Positions 47,305-54,876 of a stretch of 64,000 bases of DNA are shown here, piece after piece. How positions within the stretch are numbered: position 1 is the first letter of the stretch; each line of letters starts with the position of its first letter. This stretch comes from Nitriliruptor sp040882075 (GTDB lineage Bacteria; Actinomycetota; Nitriliruptoria; Nitriliruptorales; Nitriliruptoraceae). The stretch lies in contig NZ_JBBEBZ010000092.1 of the NCBI RefSeq assembly GCF_040882075.1, forward strand, positions 1-64,000. The letters run 5' to 3'. The translations under genes were made by a program, and so were the position numbers. Below the pieces are notes generated by a model that saw only the letters and a list, made by a program, of their open reading frames with translations, did not search any database and was not told where the DNA came from.

Positions 47305-48396
47305 TCAGCAGGCGACGGTCCGGCCCTGACGGGTGCCGGTCACGCCATCGATGACGTGCTCGCCGCAACCGACGTCGACGCCATCGAGCACCTTCGACAG
47401 CACCTCGAACCCCGTGACGTTCACCGTGTGGGTGGTGCTGGTCTCGCTCGCGTGACCAGCGAACGGCGACTCGTAGGCGCCGGTGCCACCGAGGACGGTC
47501 CCGGAGAGGGTGGTGCCGGCCTCGGAACCCGGACCGCGGGTGACGACGGTGTACAGCTCGGTGGGGACACCGACGGCACGCATCGCGGCCTGCATCTCCC
47601 GGCTCTGGTTGGTGGGGACCAACCCGTCATCGAGGCCGTGGACCAGGACGAGTCCGCGTAGCCCCGATGCCGCGATGTCGGGAGCGCGGGCGACCACGGT
47701 GCGTTCGAGGTAGGTCGCCGGCGCCTCCTCGAAGGTGCCGCCCATCTGCCGCTCGATGTCCTCGACGGCGTTCGCCGCGAAAGCGTTCCCACCGGCCGCG
47801 AGCCCACGGGCCCCCTGGTAGATCTCGACGACGTTGACGGCCGGCTCGACCGCGATCCAGTGGTCGAACAGCGGCGTCCCGTCGCTCCGTTCCGCGCCGG
47901 CAGCGACAGCGAGCCCCGAGGCGTTGCCGCCCATGCTCACGCCGTGGATGACGATGTGTTCGATGCTGCGGCAGCGCCGTTCGAACCACTGCGCCGCCGC
48001 GATGGAGTCCTCCGCCCCCTCCGCCACCTGCCAGCCTCTGGAGCTCGGCAGCTGACCGGGCCCGTCGGCCGGGATGATCTCGGTCCCCCGGTAGTCCATC
48101 GCCAAGGCGATGACCCCGTGCTCCTCGGCCGTCCTGGTGGCGTGCTCACGCCACGACTCCGAGGTGTGGCCGTACCCGTGCGCGAAGACCACGAGGCCCC
48201 GTGGCGCCCGTCGCGGGAGGGCCACGATCCCTCGCGCCGGCTCGCCATCCACGTCGACGGTGAACGTCCGCGCCTGGTGTGGCGCGCCCGTGCAGGGGCC
48301 GCCACCGGGGCGGGCACCGGGTGCCGCAGGTGCGGCGGCGAGCGAGAGGGCGGCGAGCCCCGCGAGCATCGCGGAGGTGAGGGCGTGACGGCGCAC
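47305..48396 (-). CDS. Secreted alpha/beta hydrolase
   Basis: A 363-aa protein with a signal peptide (RRHALTSAMLAGLAALSLAA, cleavage near residue 24-30) and a lipase/esterase-like fold: GLVVFAHGYGHTSESW (oxyanion loop), VIHGVSMGGNASGLAV with the nucleophile Ser, and LVHGLDDGLVPTNQ with the Asp. A His near SPFAGHASETSTTH completes the triad. C-terminal cysteines (DVGCGEHV, TVAC) may form a disulfide, typical for exported proteins. GTG 48396 follows AGGAG. Convergent with the VOC gene. Confidence 0.82.
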   Translation of the reverse strand: MRRHALTSAMLAGLAALSLAAAPAAPGARPGGGPCTGAPHQARTFTVDVDGEPARGIVALPRRAPRGLVVFAHGYGHTSESWREHATRTAEEHGVIALAMDYRGTEIIPADGPGQLPSSRGWQVAEGAEDSIAAAQWFERRCRSIEHIVIHGVSMGGNASGLAVAAGAERSDGTPLFDHWIAVEPAVNVVEIYQGARGLAAGGNAFAANAVEDIERQMGGTFEEAPATYLERTVVARAPDIAASGLRGLVLVHGLDDGLVPTNQSREMQAAMRAVGVPTELYTVVTRGPGSEAGTTLSGTVLGGTGAYESPFAGHASETSTTHTVNVTGFEVLSKVLDGVDVGCGEHVIDGVTGTRQGRTVAC

Positions 48397-48460
48397 GGTC
48401 GGACTCCTGATCGGCCGTGCAGGGCAACGAGCGAGGCCGCGCGGGGGAACGTTCAGGTCG

Positions 48461-49690
48461 TCATCGGGACGTCCCGGGGTCCCCGGTCGGCGTCCCGCCC
48501 GCATCCGCGTCCTCGGACAGCTCCTCCTCCACGTCGGCGGCCACCGCGTTCTCGTCCTGGGCGAGCACACGCTCCGCGCCTCGGTCGCCGCTCCGCGCGG
48601 TGGCGATGGCGCGCTCGATGGTGGCACTGTCGAGCGGCGTCGCCGGCTGGTGGTCGGTCTCGTCGCGCACCCACATCGTCCGCTGCGGGAACGGGATCTC
48701 GATGCCGGTGGCATCGAACGCGGACTTGATGCGCCGGCGCAGCTCCCGTGAGATCGCGTACTGCTTGCCCGGCTGGGTCTTGATGACGAGCCGGATGTCC
48801 ACCGAGTCCGCGCCGAGCGTCTGCACGCCCCACACGTCGGGCGTGTCGAGGAACTGATCGCGGTAGCCCTCCTCCTCGGCCATCGCGTTGGCGACGCGCT
48901 CGATCACCTCCATCGCGGTGTCGAGGTCGGTGTCGTACGACACCCCGATGTCGAGCAGCGACCGGGCCCACGTCTGGCTCTGGTTGCCGACCCGTCGGAT
49001 CTCACCGTTCGGGACGTGCCAGAGGGTCCCCTCCACGTCGCGGATCCTGGTGGTCCGTAACGACACCCCCTCGACGACCCCGATCGCCTCACCGACGTCG
49101 ATGATGTCACCGACCCCGAACTGGTCCTCAGCGAGCATGAACACCCCCGACAGGAAGTCGGCCACCAGGTTCTGGGCACCGAAGCCGATCGCCAGGCCGA
49201 CCACGCCGGCACCCGCGACGAGCGGTGCGAGGTTGACCCCGACCTCGGCGAGGATGAGGAAGGTGGCCAGCACCCAGATGACGACCGTCGCGATGCTGGT
49301 CAGGAGCGCACCGAGCGCGTCCGCACGCTGCGTGCGACGCAGCGACACCCCTGGTTCCTCCGCAGCTCGCCGCCGCCGGAAAGGTCCCTGACGGGACTCC
49401 GGATCCTTGGCGTGCGTCACCCCGCGCGAGATCAGACGCTTGGCGAACCGCAGCACGAACGACGCGATGATGAGGATGAGCAGGATCTGCAACGCCGGCC
49501 CGAGGGTCACACCCACCACCGACGCGAGGAAGTCGTTCGGCATCGCGTCCGCGACCTGATCGGTGAAGGATCGGGTCGTCTCCTGCAGCGGGAGCGGGTT
49601 CGGGTCGAGCTCCACGTCGTCCGCGGTGGCGCCGTCGGCAGCGCCGCCGTCGGGCCCGACCACGGCGAGCCAGGTGAGAACAGCGGTCAT
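48461..49690 (-). CDS. MscS-family mechanosensitive channel
   Basis: A 409-aa membrane protein. Hydrophobic segments at about 55-80 and 130-155 precede the pore helix and MscS signature (LVAGAGVVGLAIGFGAQNLV, then VADFLSGVFMLAEDQFGVGD); the beta domain follows (VEGVSLRTTRIRDVEGTLWH VPNGEI). The C-terminal 60 residues are acidic and unstructured. The family releases solutes on osmotic downshock, which fits a trehalose-making organism. ATG 49690 has only a weak site; TAGCCT at 49725-49730 (minus) is a plausible -10. Confidence 0.9.
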   Translation of the reverse strand: MTAVLTWLAVVGPDGGAADGATADDVELDPNPLPLQETTRSFTDQVADAMPNDFLASVVGVTLGPALQILLILIIASFVLRFAKRLISRGVTHAKDPESRQGPFRRRRAAEEPGVSLRRTQRADALGALLTSIATVVIWVLATFLILAEVGVNLAPLVAGAGVVGLAIGFGAQNLVADFLSGVFMLAEDQFGVGDIIDVGEAIGVVEGVSLRTTRIRDVEGTLWHVPNGEIRRVGNQSQTWARSLLDIGVSYDTDLDTAMEVIERVANAMAEEEGYRDQFLDTPDVWGVQTLGADSVDIRLVIKTQPGKQYAISRELRRRIKSAFDATGIEIPFPQRTMWVRDETDHQPATPLDSATIERAIATARSGDRGAERVLAQDENAVAADVEEELSEDADAGGTPTGDPGTSR

Positions 49691-49724
49691 CGGTCCCACG
49701 TGAGGTCCTCCTCGATGGACCACG

Positions 49725-49730
49725 AGGCTA
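49725..49730 (-). promoter_or_regulatory. Candidate -10 TAGCCT of mscS
   Basis: Minus-strand TAGCCT 34 bases before the mscS ATG. Confidence 0.4.
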
Positions 49731-49786
49731 GGGTCGGAACGCGTCTCCCCGCCCCATCCGAGCCGGAACGGACGACCGGGCCGCCT

Positions 49787-49802
49787 GTAACACGCCCGTA
49801 AC
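49787..49802 (+). promoter_or_regulatory. Candidate GlnR box before glnA
   Basis: GTAAC, six bases, GTAAC: the a/b half-site spacing of actinobacterial GlnR (gTnAC-n6-GaAAC). A weaker GACAC follows six bases later. It lies 33 bases before the candidate -10 TAGCGT (49835-49840). The 352 bases between mscS and glnA hold this promoter region and a leader of about 200 bases with no ORF that I can support. Confidence 0.55.
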
Positions 49803-49834
49803 GATCGGGACACGACCGCACAACGGACCCTTCG

Positions 49835-49840
49835 TAGCGT
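49835..49840 (+). promoter_or_regulatory. Candidate -10 TAGCGT of glnA
   Basis: TAGCGT downstream of the GlnR-like site; it would give an unusually long leader of about 200 bases to the TTG at 50043. Confidence 0.4.
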
Positions 49841-50042
49841 GCCGACGGCAGGAACACCGACCCGGGCGCACGTGAACCACGCGCCCACCGGCCGGGCGAG
49901 GCGCACGCCGGGCCCCAACCGCGGCACGCCGCGGCGCGGCAGGTCGCGTCGGTCGGGCGCCTCGCCCGCCTGCCGCGCACCACCGCTGGACGCCGTCCCG
50001 TTGGGGGACGACCCGCCAGCGACCACCACAAGGAGCACGACC

Positions 50043-51476
50043 TTGGCCAGCCCCCCGCAGACCGCTCAGGACGTCCTCGACCTCATCGAGTCCGAGGGTT
50101 TCGAGTTCGTCGACCTACGCTTCATCGACCTCCCGGGTGTCACGCAACACACGACGTTCCCCGTCACGAACGTCAACGCGGACACCTTCGAGAACGGGGT
50201 CTTCTTCGACGGGTCGTCGGTGCGCGGGTTCCAGGGCATCCAGGAATCCGACATGCTCCTGATCCCCGACCCGACCACGGCGGTCGAGGACATCTTCCGT
50301 ACCCGCAAGACCCTCATGATGTACTGCCACATCCACGACCCGGTGACCGGCGAGTCCTACTCCCGTGACCCGCGCAACATCGCCCGCAAGGCCGAGGCGT
50401 ACGTCGCCTCGACCGGGTTCGCCGACACCTCGTACATGGGCCCCGAGGCCGAGTTCTTCATCTTCGACTCCGTCCGCTTCGACTCGCAGGGTCACACCTC
50501 GTTCTACGAGGTCGACTCGATCGAGGGCTCGTGGAACACCGGTCGCGACGAGGAGGGTGGCAACAAGGGCTACAAGCCCCGCACCAAGGGCGGCTACTTC
50601 CCCGTCCCGCCGATGGATCACCACACCGACCTGCGTTCGGAGATGGTCCACAACCTCGAGGCGTTCGGGATCGCCACCCAGCTGCACCACCACGAGGTGG
50701 GCTCCGGTGGTCAGGGTGAGATCGGCATCGAGTTCGATCGCCTCGCCACGATCGCCGACAAGCTGATGACGTTCAAGTACGTCGTCAAGAACACCGGTGC
50801 TGCGGCAGGCAAGACGGTCACCTTCATGCCGAAGCCCATCTTCGGCGATAACGGTTCCGGGATGCACTGCCACCAGTCGCTGTGGAAGGACGGCGAACCG
50901 CTGTTCTTCGACGAGTCCGGCTACGGCCAGCTCTCCGACATCGCACGCTGGTACATCGGCGGCCTGCTCGCACACGCCCCGTCGGTGCTCGCGTTCACCA
51001 ACCCGACCACCAACTCCTACCGCCGCCTGGTGCCGGGCTACGAGGCACCGGTCAACCTCGTCTACTCGGCCCGGAACCGCTCGGCCGCCGTGCGCATCCC
51101 GATGTCGGGGGACTCGCCGAAGGCCAAGCGCATCGAGTTCCGCGTCCCCGACCCCTCGTCGAACCCCTACCTCGCCTTCGCGGCGATGCTGATGGCCGGG
51201 CTCGACGGTGTCCGCAACAAGATCGAGCCGGCCGACCCGGTCGACAAGGACATCTACGACCTGCCGCCCGAGGAGCTGCTCGGCCTCCCCTCGGTGCCGC
51301 GTTCGCTCGAGGAGGCCCTCCAGGGCCTGCAGGACGACCACGAGTTCCTGCTCGAGGGCGGCGTCTTCACCGAGGACCTGATCGAGACCTGGATCCAGTA
51401 CAAGATGGACGCCGAGGTCGCGGCCATCGCCCTCCGGCCGCACCCGCACGAGTTCGAGCTCTACTACGACATCTGA
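50043..51476 (+). CDS. glnA: Glutamine synthetase type I (GlnA)
   Basis: A 477-aa enzyme making glutamine from glutamate, ammonia and ATP, a dodecamer in the cytoplasm. GPEAEFFIF, EVGSGGQGEIGIEFDRLA, MPKPIFGDNGSGMHCHQSLW and NLVYSARNRSAAVRIP are active-site blocks. DKDIYDLPPEELLGLP carries the Tyr (about 405) that GlnE adenylylates; glnE lies 8 kb downstream. The TTG start at 50043 is fixed by AAGGAG 8 bases upstream; an upstream extension is Arg/Pro-rich non-coding. A strong terminator follows at once, and the last 24 bases recur at 53175-53199. Confidence 0.96.
   Translation: MASPPQTAQDVLDLIESEGFEFVDLRFIDLPGVTQHTTFPVTNVNADTFENGVFFDGSSVRGFQGIQESDMLLIPDPTTAVEDIFRTRKTLMMYCHIHDPVTGESYSRDPRNIARKAEAYVASTGFADTSYMGPEAEFFIFDSVRFDSQGHTSFYEVDSIEGSWNTGRDEEGGNKGYKPRTKGGYFPVPPMDHHTDLRSEMVHNLEAFGIATQLHHHEVGSGGQGEIGIEFDRLATIADKLMTFKYVVKNTGAAAGKTVTFMPKPIFGDNGSGMHCHQSLWKDGEPLFFDESGYGQLSDIARWYIGGLLAHAPSVLAFTNPTTNSYRRLVPGYEAPVNLVYSARNRSAAVRIPMSGDSPKAKRIEFRVPDPSSNPYLAFAAMLMAGLDGVRNKIEPADPVDKDIYDLPPEELLGLPSVPRSLEEALQGLQDDHEFLLEGGVFTEDLIETWIQYKMDAEVAAIALRPHPHEFELYYDI
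51453..51476 (+). repeat. glnA 3'-end repeat, left copy (att-like)
   Basis: The last 24 bases of glnA including its stop. The same bases with one inserted T occur at 53175-53199, on the other side of the DUF4143 gene. Confidence 0.85.
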
Positions 51477-51493
51477 TTCGCAACCGAACGACG

Positions 51494-51536
51494 AAACAGC
51501 CCCTGACCTGCGGAAACGCAGGATCAGGGGCTGTTT
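51494..51536 (+). terminator. Intrinsic terminator of glnA
   Basis: A 13-bp outer stem (aaacagcccctga/tcaggggctgttt) and a 6-bp inner stem capped by a GAAA tetraloop, with one unpaired A, ending in TTT. A related smaller hairpin (cctgc/gcagg) recurs at 51676-51691, preceded by the same ccctgacctgcg. Confidence 0.85.
51503..51518. repeat. Left arm of a 16-bp perfect inverted repeat
   Basis: ctgacctgcggaaacg; its exact reverse complement is at 53111-53126, on the far side of the DUF4143 gene. Confidence 0.9.
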
Positions 51537-51549
51537 CCGTTGGCCAGAA

Positions 51550-51636
51550 ATTCAGGACCCCAAGGCATTCGTCACCATGATCATGCTCGAACGCGGCGGG
51601 CTCGCCCCCGAGCTGCCCTGGAAGACCGCGTCATGA
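51550..51636 (+). pseudogene. Remnant: short 3' gene fragment of unknown origin
   Basis: An open frame reads QDPKAFVTMIMLERGGLAPE and then LPWKTAS before a TGA at 51634-51636. It is short, protein-like and has no ribosome-binding site before its ATG (51577). It could be the C-terminus of a gene lost during insertion. No family is assigned. Confidence 0.35.
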
Positions 51637-51707
51637 CCCACGGCACCGACAGTTGTCCCATAAATGGCACCCTGACCTGCGCTTATGCAGGAGGTCGACT
51701 AGCGTGC

Positions 51708-51774
51708 AGGCAATTACTCAATTTAGATCTAGGCAATCATTCGATTTTTTGACAGGCAATCGCTAGAGTTAGGC
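51708..51774 (+). promoter_or_regulatory. Three 23-bp iterated direct repeats before the DUF4143 gene
   Basis: AGGCAAT occurs at 51708, 51731 and 51754, an exact period of 23 bases, each followed by a similar T/A-rich tail (about AGGCAATYRYTMRAKTT); AGGCCAT at 51771 leads into the start codon. A TAGAGT at 51764-51769 lies six bases before the ATG (51776), which fits a leaderless start. The array would be an operator with several adjacent sites or an iteron-like element. Confidence 0.65.
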
Positions 51775-51775
51775 C

Positions 51776-53026
51776 ATGCCCGCCTACCTCCCCCGCATCA
51801 CTGATCAGGAGCTCGCCACACGACTCCAGGTCATGGGCGCTGTCCTGATCGAGGGACCGAAGGCCTGTGGCAAGACCGCCACAGCCTCGCAGGTCGCCAA
51901 GACCATCGTCCGGTTCGACGAGGACCCCACTGCACGCGCACAGGTCTCGCTCGACCCGCAGGCACTCTTCAAGGGCGAGCCCCCGATCCTGTTCGACGAG
52001 TGGCAGCTCGAACCCGACATCTGGAACCGCGTACGCCGCCAGGTTGACGACCGAAGCGAGAAGGGCCAGTTCATCCTGACCGGGTCGGCCCGACCGCGAG
52101 ACGACGCCAACCGCCATTCGGGCGCCGGACGCTTCTCGGTCATGCAGATGCGCCCGATGAGCCTCTTCGAGTCCGGCCACTCGAACGGTCAGATGTCACT
52201 CACCGCACTCCTGGAGGGCGAGAAGCAGACCGGGCTTGGCACGCATCTCACCTTTGAGGAGCTCCTCAAACGGATCGTGGTGGGCGGCTGGCCCGAGCTC
52301 GTCCATGCCGACGAGGAGTTCGCCCGCAACTGGCTCGACGACTATCTACGTCAGGTAATCGAGGTGGACATTCCCGAGATGGGACACCGCCGCAACCCCA
52401 GCAACTTGGCCCGCCTCCTTGAATCGCTCGGACGCGGAGTTGGTCAAGCCGTGAAGCTCAGTGAACTCGCCAAGGATGTCGGGGGTGAGTCCGGTCCGAT
52501 CGCCCACGAGACCCTCACCGGCTACCTGGACGCACTCGACCGCCTCAAGCTCACTGACGACTCGCCCGCTTGGCGACCACACATGCGCTCCCGCACGCGC
52601 CTGCGTACCGCCCCCGTCCGCTACTTCGTGGACCCGTCCCTCGCCACGGCTGCGCTCAACATCGGAACCACCGAGCTGCGAGCCGACCCTCTGGCAACCG
52701 GCTTCCACTTCGAAGCACTCGTCGTCCGCGACCTGCGGATCTATTCGCAATTGCATCGCGGCCAAGTCGACTCCTGGCGCGACGCCAACGGCAGCGAAGT
52801 CGACGCCATCGTGACTGGGCGCGACAACAAGTGGGCCGCGTTCGAGATCAAGCTCAACCCTCGCGACGTCGACGCCGCCGCCGCCGCTCTCCTCCGGTTC
52901 GCAGCCAACGTGGACACCTCGCGACATAAGGAGCCGGCCTGCCTCGGCGTCATTACAAGCACCGGTGCTGGCGGCCGCCGCGAGGACGGCGTCCACGTCA
53001 TCCCGATCGGCTGCCTAGGTCCGTAG
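51776..53026 (+). CDS. AAA-type ATPase with DUF4143 domain
   Basis: A 416-aa protein. Walker A is VLIEGPKACGKTATASQV (about 22-39), Walker B PPILFDEWQLEPDIW (about 69-83), and a sensor-like ILTGSARPR follows. The C-terminal DUF4143 part holds GSEVDAIVTG...WAAFEIKLNP, the E-x-D ... E-x-K pattern of PD-(D/E)xK nuclease folds. Such ATPases are widespread, often on mobile DNA, and of unknown function. Base composition is less GC-rich than the neighbours, mainly upstream. No ribosome-binding site; see the repeats at 51708. Confidence 0.85.
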   Translation: MPAYLPRITDQELATRLQVMGAVLIEGPKACGKTATASQVAKTIVRFDEDPTARAQVSLDPQALFKGEPPILFDEWQLEPDIWNRVRRQVDDRSEKGQFILTGSARPRDDANRHSGAGRFSVMQMRPMSLFESGHSNGQMSLTALLEGEKQTGLGTHLTFEELLKRIVVGGWPELVHADEEFARNWLDDYLRQVIEVDIPEMGHRRNPSNLARLLESLGRGVGQAVKLSELAKDVGGESGPIAHETLTGYLDALDRLKLTDDSPAWRPHMRSRTRLRTAPVRYFVDPSLATAALNIGTTELRADPLATGFHFEALVVRDLRIYSQLHRGQVDSWRDANGSEVDAIVTGRDNKWAAFEIKLNPRDVDAAAAALLRFAANVDTSRHKEPACLGVITSTGAGGRREDGVHVIPIGCLGP

Positions 53027-53110
53027 GCGCCCTCCGAGATTCCGCAGGGATTCCGCAGGAGATCCCTTCGAGGCCAAAATCAGCCGACTTCGGCCAACCG
53101 CCAGAATCGA

Positions 53111-53126
53111 CGTTTCCGCAGGTCAG
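53111..53126. repeat. Right arm of a 16-bp perfect inverted repeat
   Basis: cgtttccgcaggtcag, the reverse complement of 51503-51518. Two further TTCCGCAGG copies lie just upstream (from about 53039). Confidence 0.9.
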
Positions 53127-53174
53127 ACCGTGCTTTCCGGAGATGACCGACACCGGCCAACACCCCTTCCGGTG

Positions 53175-53269
53175 TTCGAGCTCTACTTACGACATCTGAG
53201 CGTTCGTCCGTCCGCGCAGGTGCTTGGCCGCCTCTGAGCGCTCGCGACCGAGCGACATCTGAGCGCTCG
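53175..53269 (+). repeat. glnA 3'-end repeat, right copy, plus a nested partial copy
   Basis: 53175-53199 equals the glnA 3' end with one extra T. The 17 bases at 53190-53206 recur at 53253-53269 with one mismatch, and TCTGAGCGCTCG occurs once more at 53233-53244. No gene lies in 53027-53443 apart from these repeats and the hairpin at 53278. Confidence 0.8.
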
Positions 53270-53277
53270 CACGCGAT

Positions 53278-53309
53278 GCGGCCGCCCGGGCTCCGGCTCG
53301 GGCGGCCGC
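53278..53309 (+). terminator. Hairpin, possibly the original glnA terminator
   Basis: A perfect 11-bp stem GCGGCCGCCCG/CGGGCGGCCGC with a 10-base loop, behind the right copy of the glnA end. If the segment at 51477-53174 is an insertion, this may be the terminator that first followed glnA. Confidence 0.55.
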
Positions 53310-53443
53310 CCCGTGTCTCGGCTGCGCGTCGCTTCGCCACCTCGTGGCTCCGTGCGGGAGCCGACGGGTCGTTCGGCCGGTGCGGCCTCCTCGGTTCGCC
53401 GGCCGGTCGGTGCGACGATGGCGCACCCGTCCGAGGAGCCCCG

Positions 53444-53677
53444 GTGTACGACATCAAGGTGACGACCACCCCCGGTTCCCTGCGCGCCGTCCCGAAGCGA
53501 GAGGACGCAGCGCTCGACGAGGTGATCGGTCGGGTGCGTGAGCGCGGCGGCCAGCGGACGCCGGACGAGGTCTACGCCCAGCTCCTGCGTGAGGTGAAGG
53601 TCGCCTTCCCGGCGGGCTTCTTCCCGAACGGCACCCGGCTCCGTGACGTGGCCCACGACATCGCGGAGGCGTCCTGA
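53444..53677 (+). CDS. Small hypothetical protein
   Basis: A 77-aa soluble protein (YDIKVTTTPGSLRAVPKRED, then PDEVYAQLLREVKVAFPAGF and TRLRDVAHDIAEAS), alpha-helical at the C-terminus. No family is recognised. GTG 53444 has GAGGAG 6 bases upstream. It precedes the DUF2332 gene by 11 bases and is likely cotranscribed. Confidence 0.65.
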   Translation: MYDIKVTTTPGSLRAVPKREDAALDEVIGRVRERGGQRTPDEVYAQLLREVKVAFPAGFFPNGTRLRDVAHDIAEAS

Positions 53678-53688
53678 CGCCACCCGAC

Positions 53689-54837
53689 GTGGAGGACGAC
53701 GGACGGTCCATCGGCTCCGAGGCCGTCGTCGGAGCGGGACCACCAGGGACCGACCCGTCGCGTGGCGCGTCGGTTCCCCCGCCGGTCGAGCAACCCGAGC
53801 GCCTCGTCGCCTGGCAACTGATCGGTCAGGCGCGCGCCTGCCAGGTCATAGGGTCGCCGCTCTACGCCCACCTGCTGACGACGGCCGCCCAGGACGTCCT
53901 CGGCGGCGGACCGCTCGCGGATCTGCTGGTCCCCCGGGTGCGGCCGGGCCGCGGTGACGCCGCCGGGCTACGCCTGATGGCAGCGGTCCACCGGCTCGTG
54001 CTGACGCGTCGAGCCACGAAGCTCGCCACCCACTTCCCGAGCGTCGGCGGCACGCCCGACCTCGGCACCGCGGGCGCCACGTTCCTCGACGCGATCACCG
54101 ACCACCTCGAGGTGCTGCGCGTGGACGTCGAGCGGCCGTGCCAGACCAACGAGGTCGGGCGCGCGGCCGGCCTCGTGGTGGGCCTGCTCGCCTGCAGTGC
54201 GATCACGGGCCTTCCTCTCGCCATCCGGGAGGTGGGGGCTGCGGCTGGGCTGAACCTCAGGCTGGATCACTGGCGCTACGAGCTCCCGGGCGACACGATC
54301 GTCGGCGACCCCGACGGCGAGGTGGTACTCGCCGGCCGTTGGCGCGCACCGGTCCCCCACGCCGACCACGGCTTCCGGGTCGTCGACCGGCGCGGCTGCG
54401 ACCGCAACCCCATCGATCCGACGACCGCCGAGGGCCGCCTCGCCCTGTCGGCCTCCGTCTGGGCCGACCAGCCTGCCCGCTTCGAGCGGCTCGGCGCAGC
54501 CCTCCGCACCGCCGCACGTGTGCCCGCCACCGTCGACGCGGCGTCCGCAGCAGCCTGGACCCGCGAGCACGTCACCCCCGCCGCCGGTCGGGTGACCGTC
54601 GTCTACCACTCGATCGTCGAGGAGTACCTCGAAGCGGACGAGCGCGCGGCCTTCCACCGAGCGGTCGAGGCGGCCGGCGCCGCAGCCACGGAGGAGGCGC
54701 CGATCGCGTGGCTTCGCATGGAACCCTCGAGCGAGCTCCGCCACCACGCGGTCAGCCTGCGCCTGTGGCCGCACGCACCCGAACTCCGCCACCTCGCCAC
54801 CACCGGCGCCCACGGCGACGACGTCACCCCCCGGTGA
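53689..54837 (+). CDS. DUF2332 family protein
   Basis: A 382-aa soluble protein. CQTNEVGRAAGLVVGLL, IREVGAAAGLNLRLDHWRY, DRRGCDRNPIDPTTAEGRLA and VYHSIVEEYLEADERAAFHR are hallmark blocks of this actinobacterial family, whose function is unknown. E-V-G-x-x-A-G-L-N resembles a nucleotide- or SAM-binding turn, but that is only a resemblance. The first 40 residues are variable. GTG 53689 lacks a clear ribosome-binding site. Confidence 0.78.
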   Translation: MEDDGRSIGSEAVVGAGPPGTDPSRGASVPPPVEQPERLVAWQLIGQARACQVIGSPLYAHLLTTAAQDVLGGGPLADLLVPRVRPGRGDAAGLRLMAAVHRLVLTRRATKLATHFPSVGGTPDLGTAGATFLDAITDHLEVLRVDVERPCQTNEVGRAAGLVVGLLACSAITGLPLAIREVGAAAGLNLRLDHWRYELPGDTIVGDPDGEVVLAGRWRAPVPHADHGFRVVDRRGCDRNPIDPTTAEGRLALSASVWADQPARFERLGAALRTAARVPATVDAASAAAWTREHVTPAAGRVTVVYHSIVEEYLEADERAAFHRAVEAAGAAATEEAPIAWLRMEPSSELRHHAVSLRLWPHAPELRHLATTGAHGDDVTPR

Positions 54838-54876
54838 CCGGCGCCGACGGCGCAGCGGATAGCCATGGACGCCACC

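Larger units (their letters stand above)
51477..53174. mobile_element. Putative 1.7-kb insertion behind glnA carrying a DUF4143 ATPase
   Basis: The segment is bounded by two copies of the glnA 3' end (51453-51476 and 53175-53199). It contains a 16-bp perfect inverted pair (51503-51518 and 53111-53126), AT-rich DNA at 51700-51770 unlike the surroundings, a gene remnant and one complete ATPase gene. There is no integrase or transposase, so it would be a remnant or a passive element. Integration at the 3' end of a gene that is rebuilt by the element is typical of site-specific integrants; this interpretation is inference. Confidence 0.6.

Noticed and set aside
48461..50038. Longer MscS product starting upstream of 49690
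   Set aside because: The upstream codons are Arg/Gly-rich and overlap the glnA promoter region; ATG 49690 lies 34 bases behind a TAGCCT box.
49839..50042. 68-residue N-terminal extension of GlnA
   Set aside because: Arg/Pro/Gly-rich and unlike any glutamine synthetase; the TTG at 50043 has an AAGGAG site and gives the usual length.
51540..53200. Insertion sequence with transposase
   Set aside because: Inverted and direct repeats are present, but no transposase, integrase or resolvase frame exists on either strand.
53187..53743. Minus-strand frames in the glnA-end repeat region
   Set aside because: They are antisense to the small gene at 53444 and to the repeats, with Arg-rich translation typical of non-coding GC-rich DNA.
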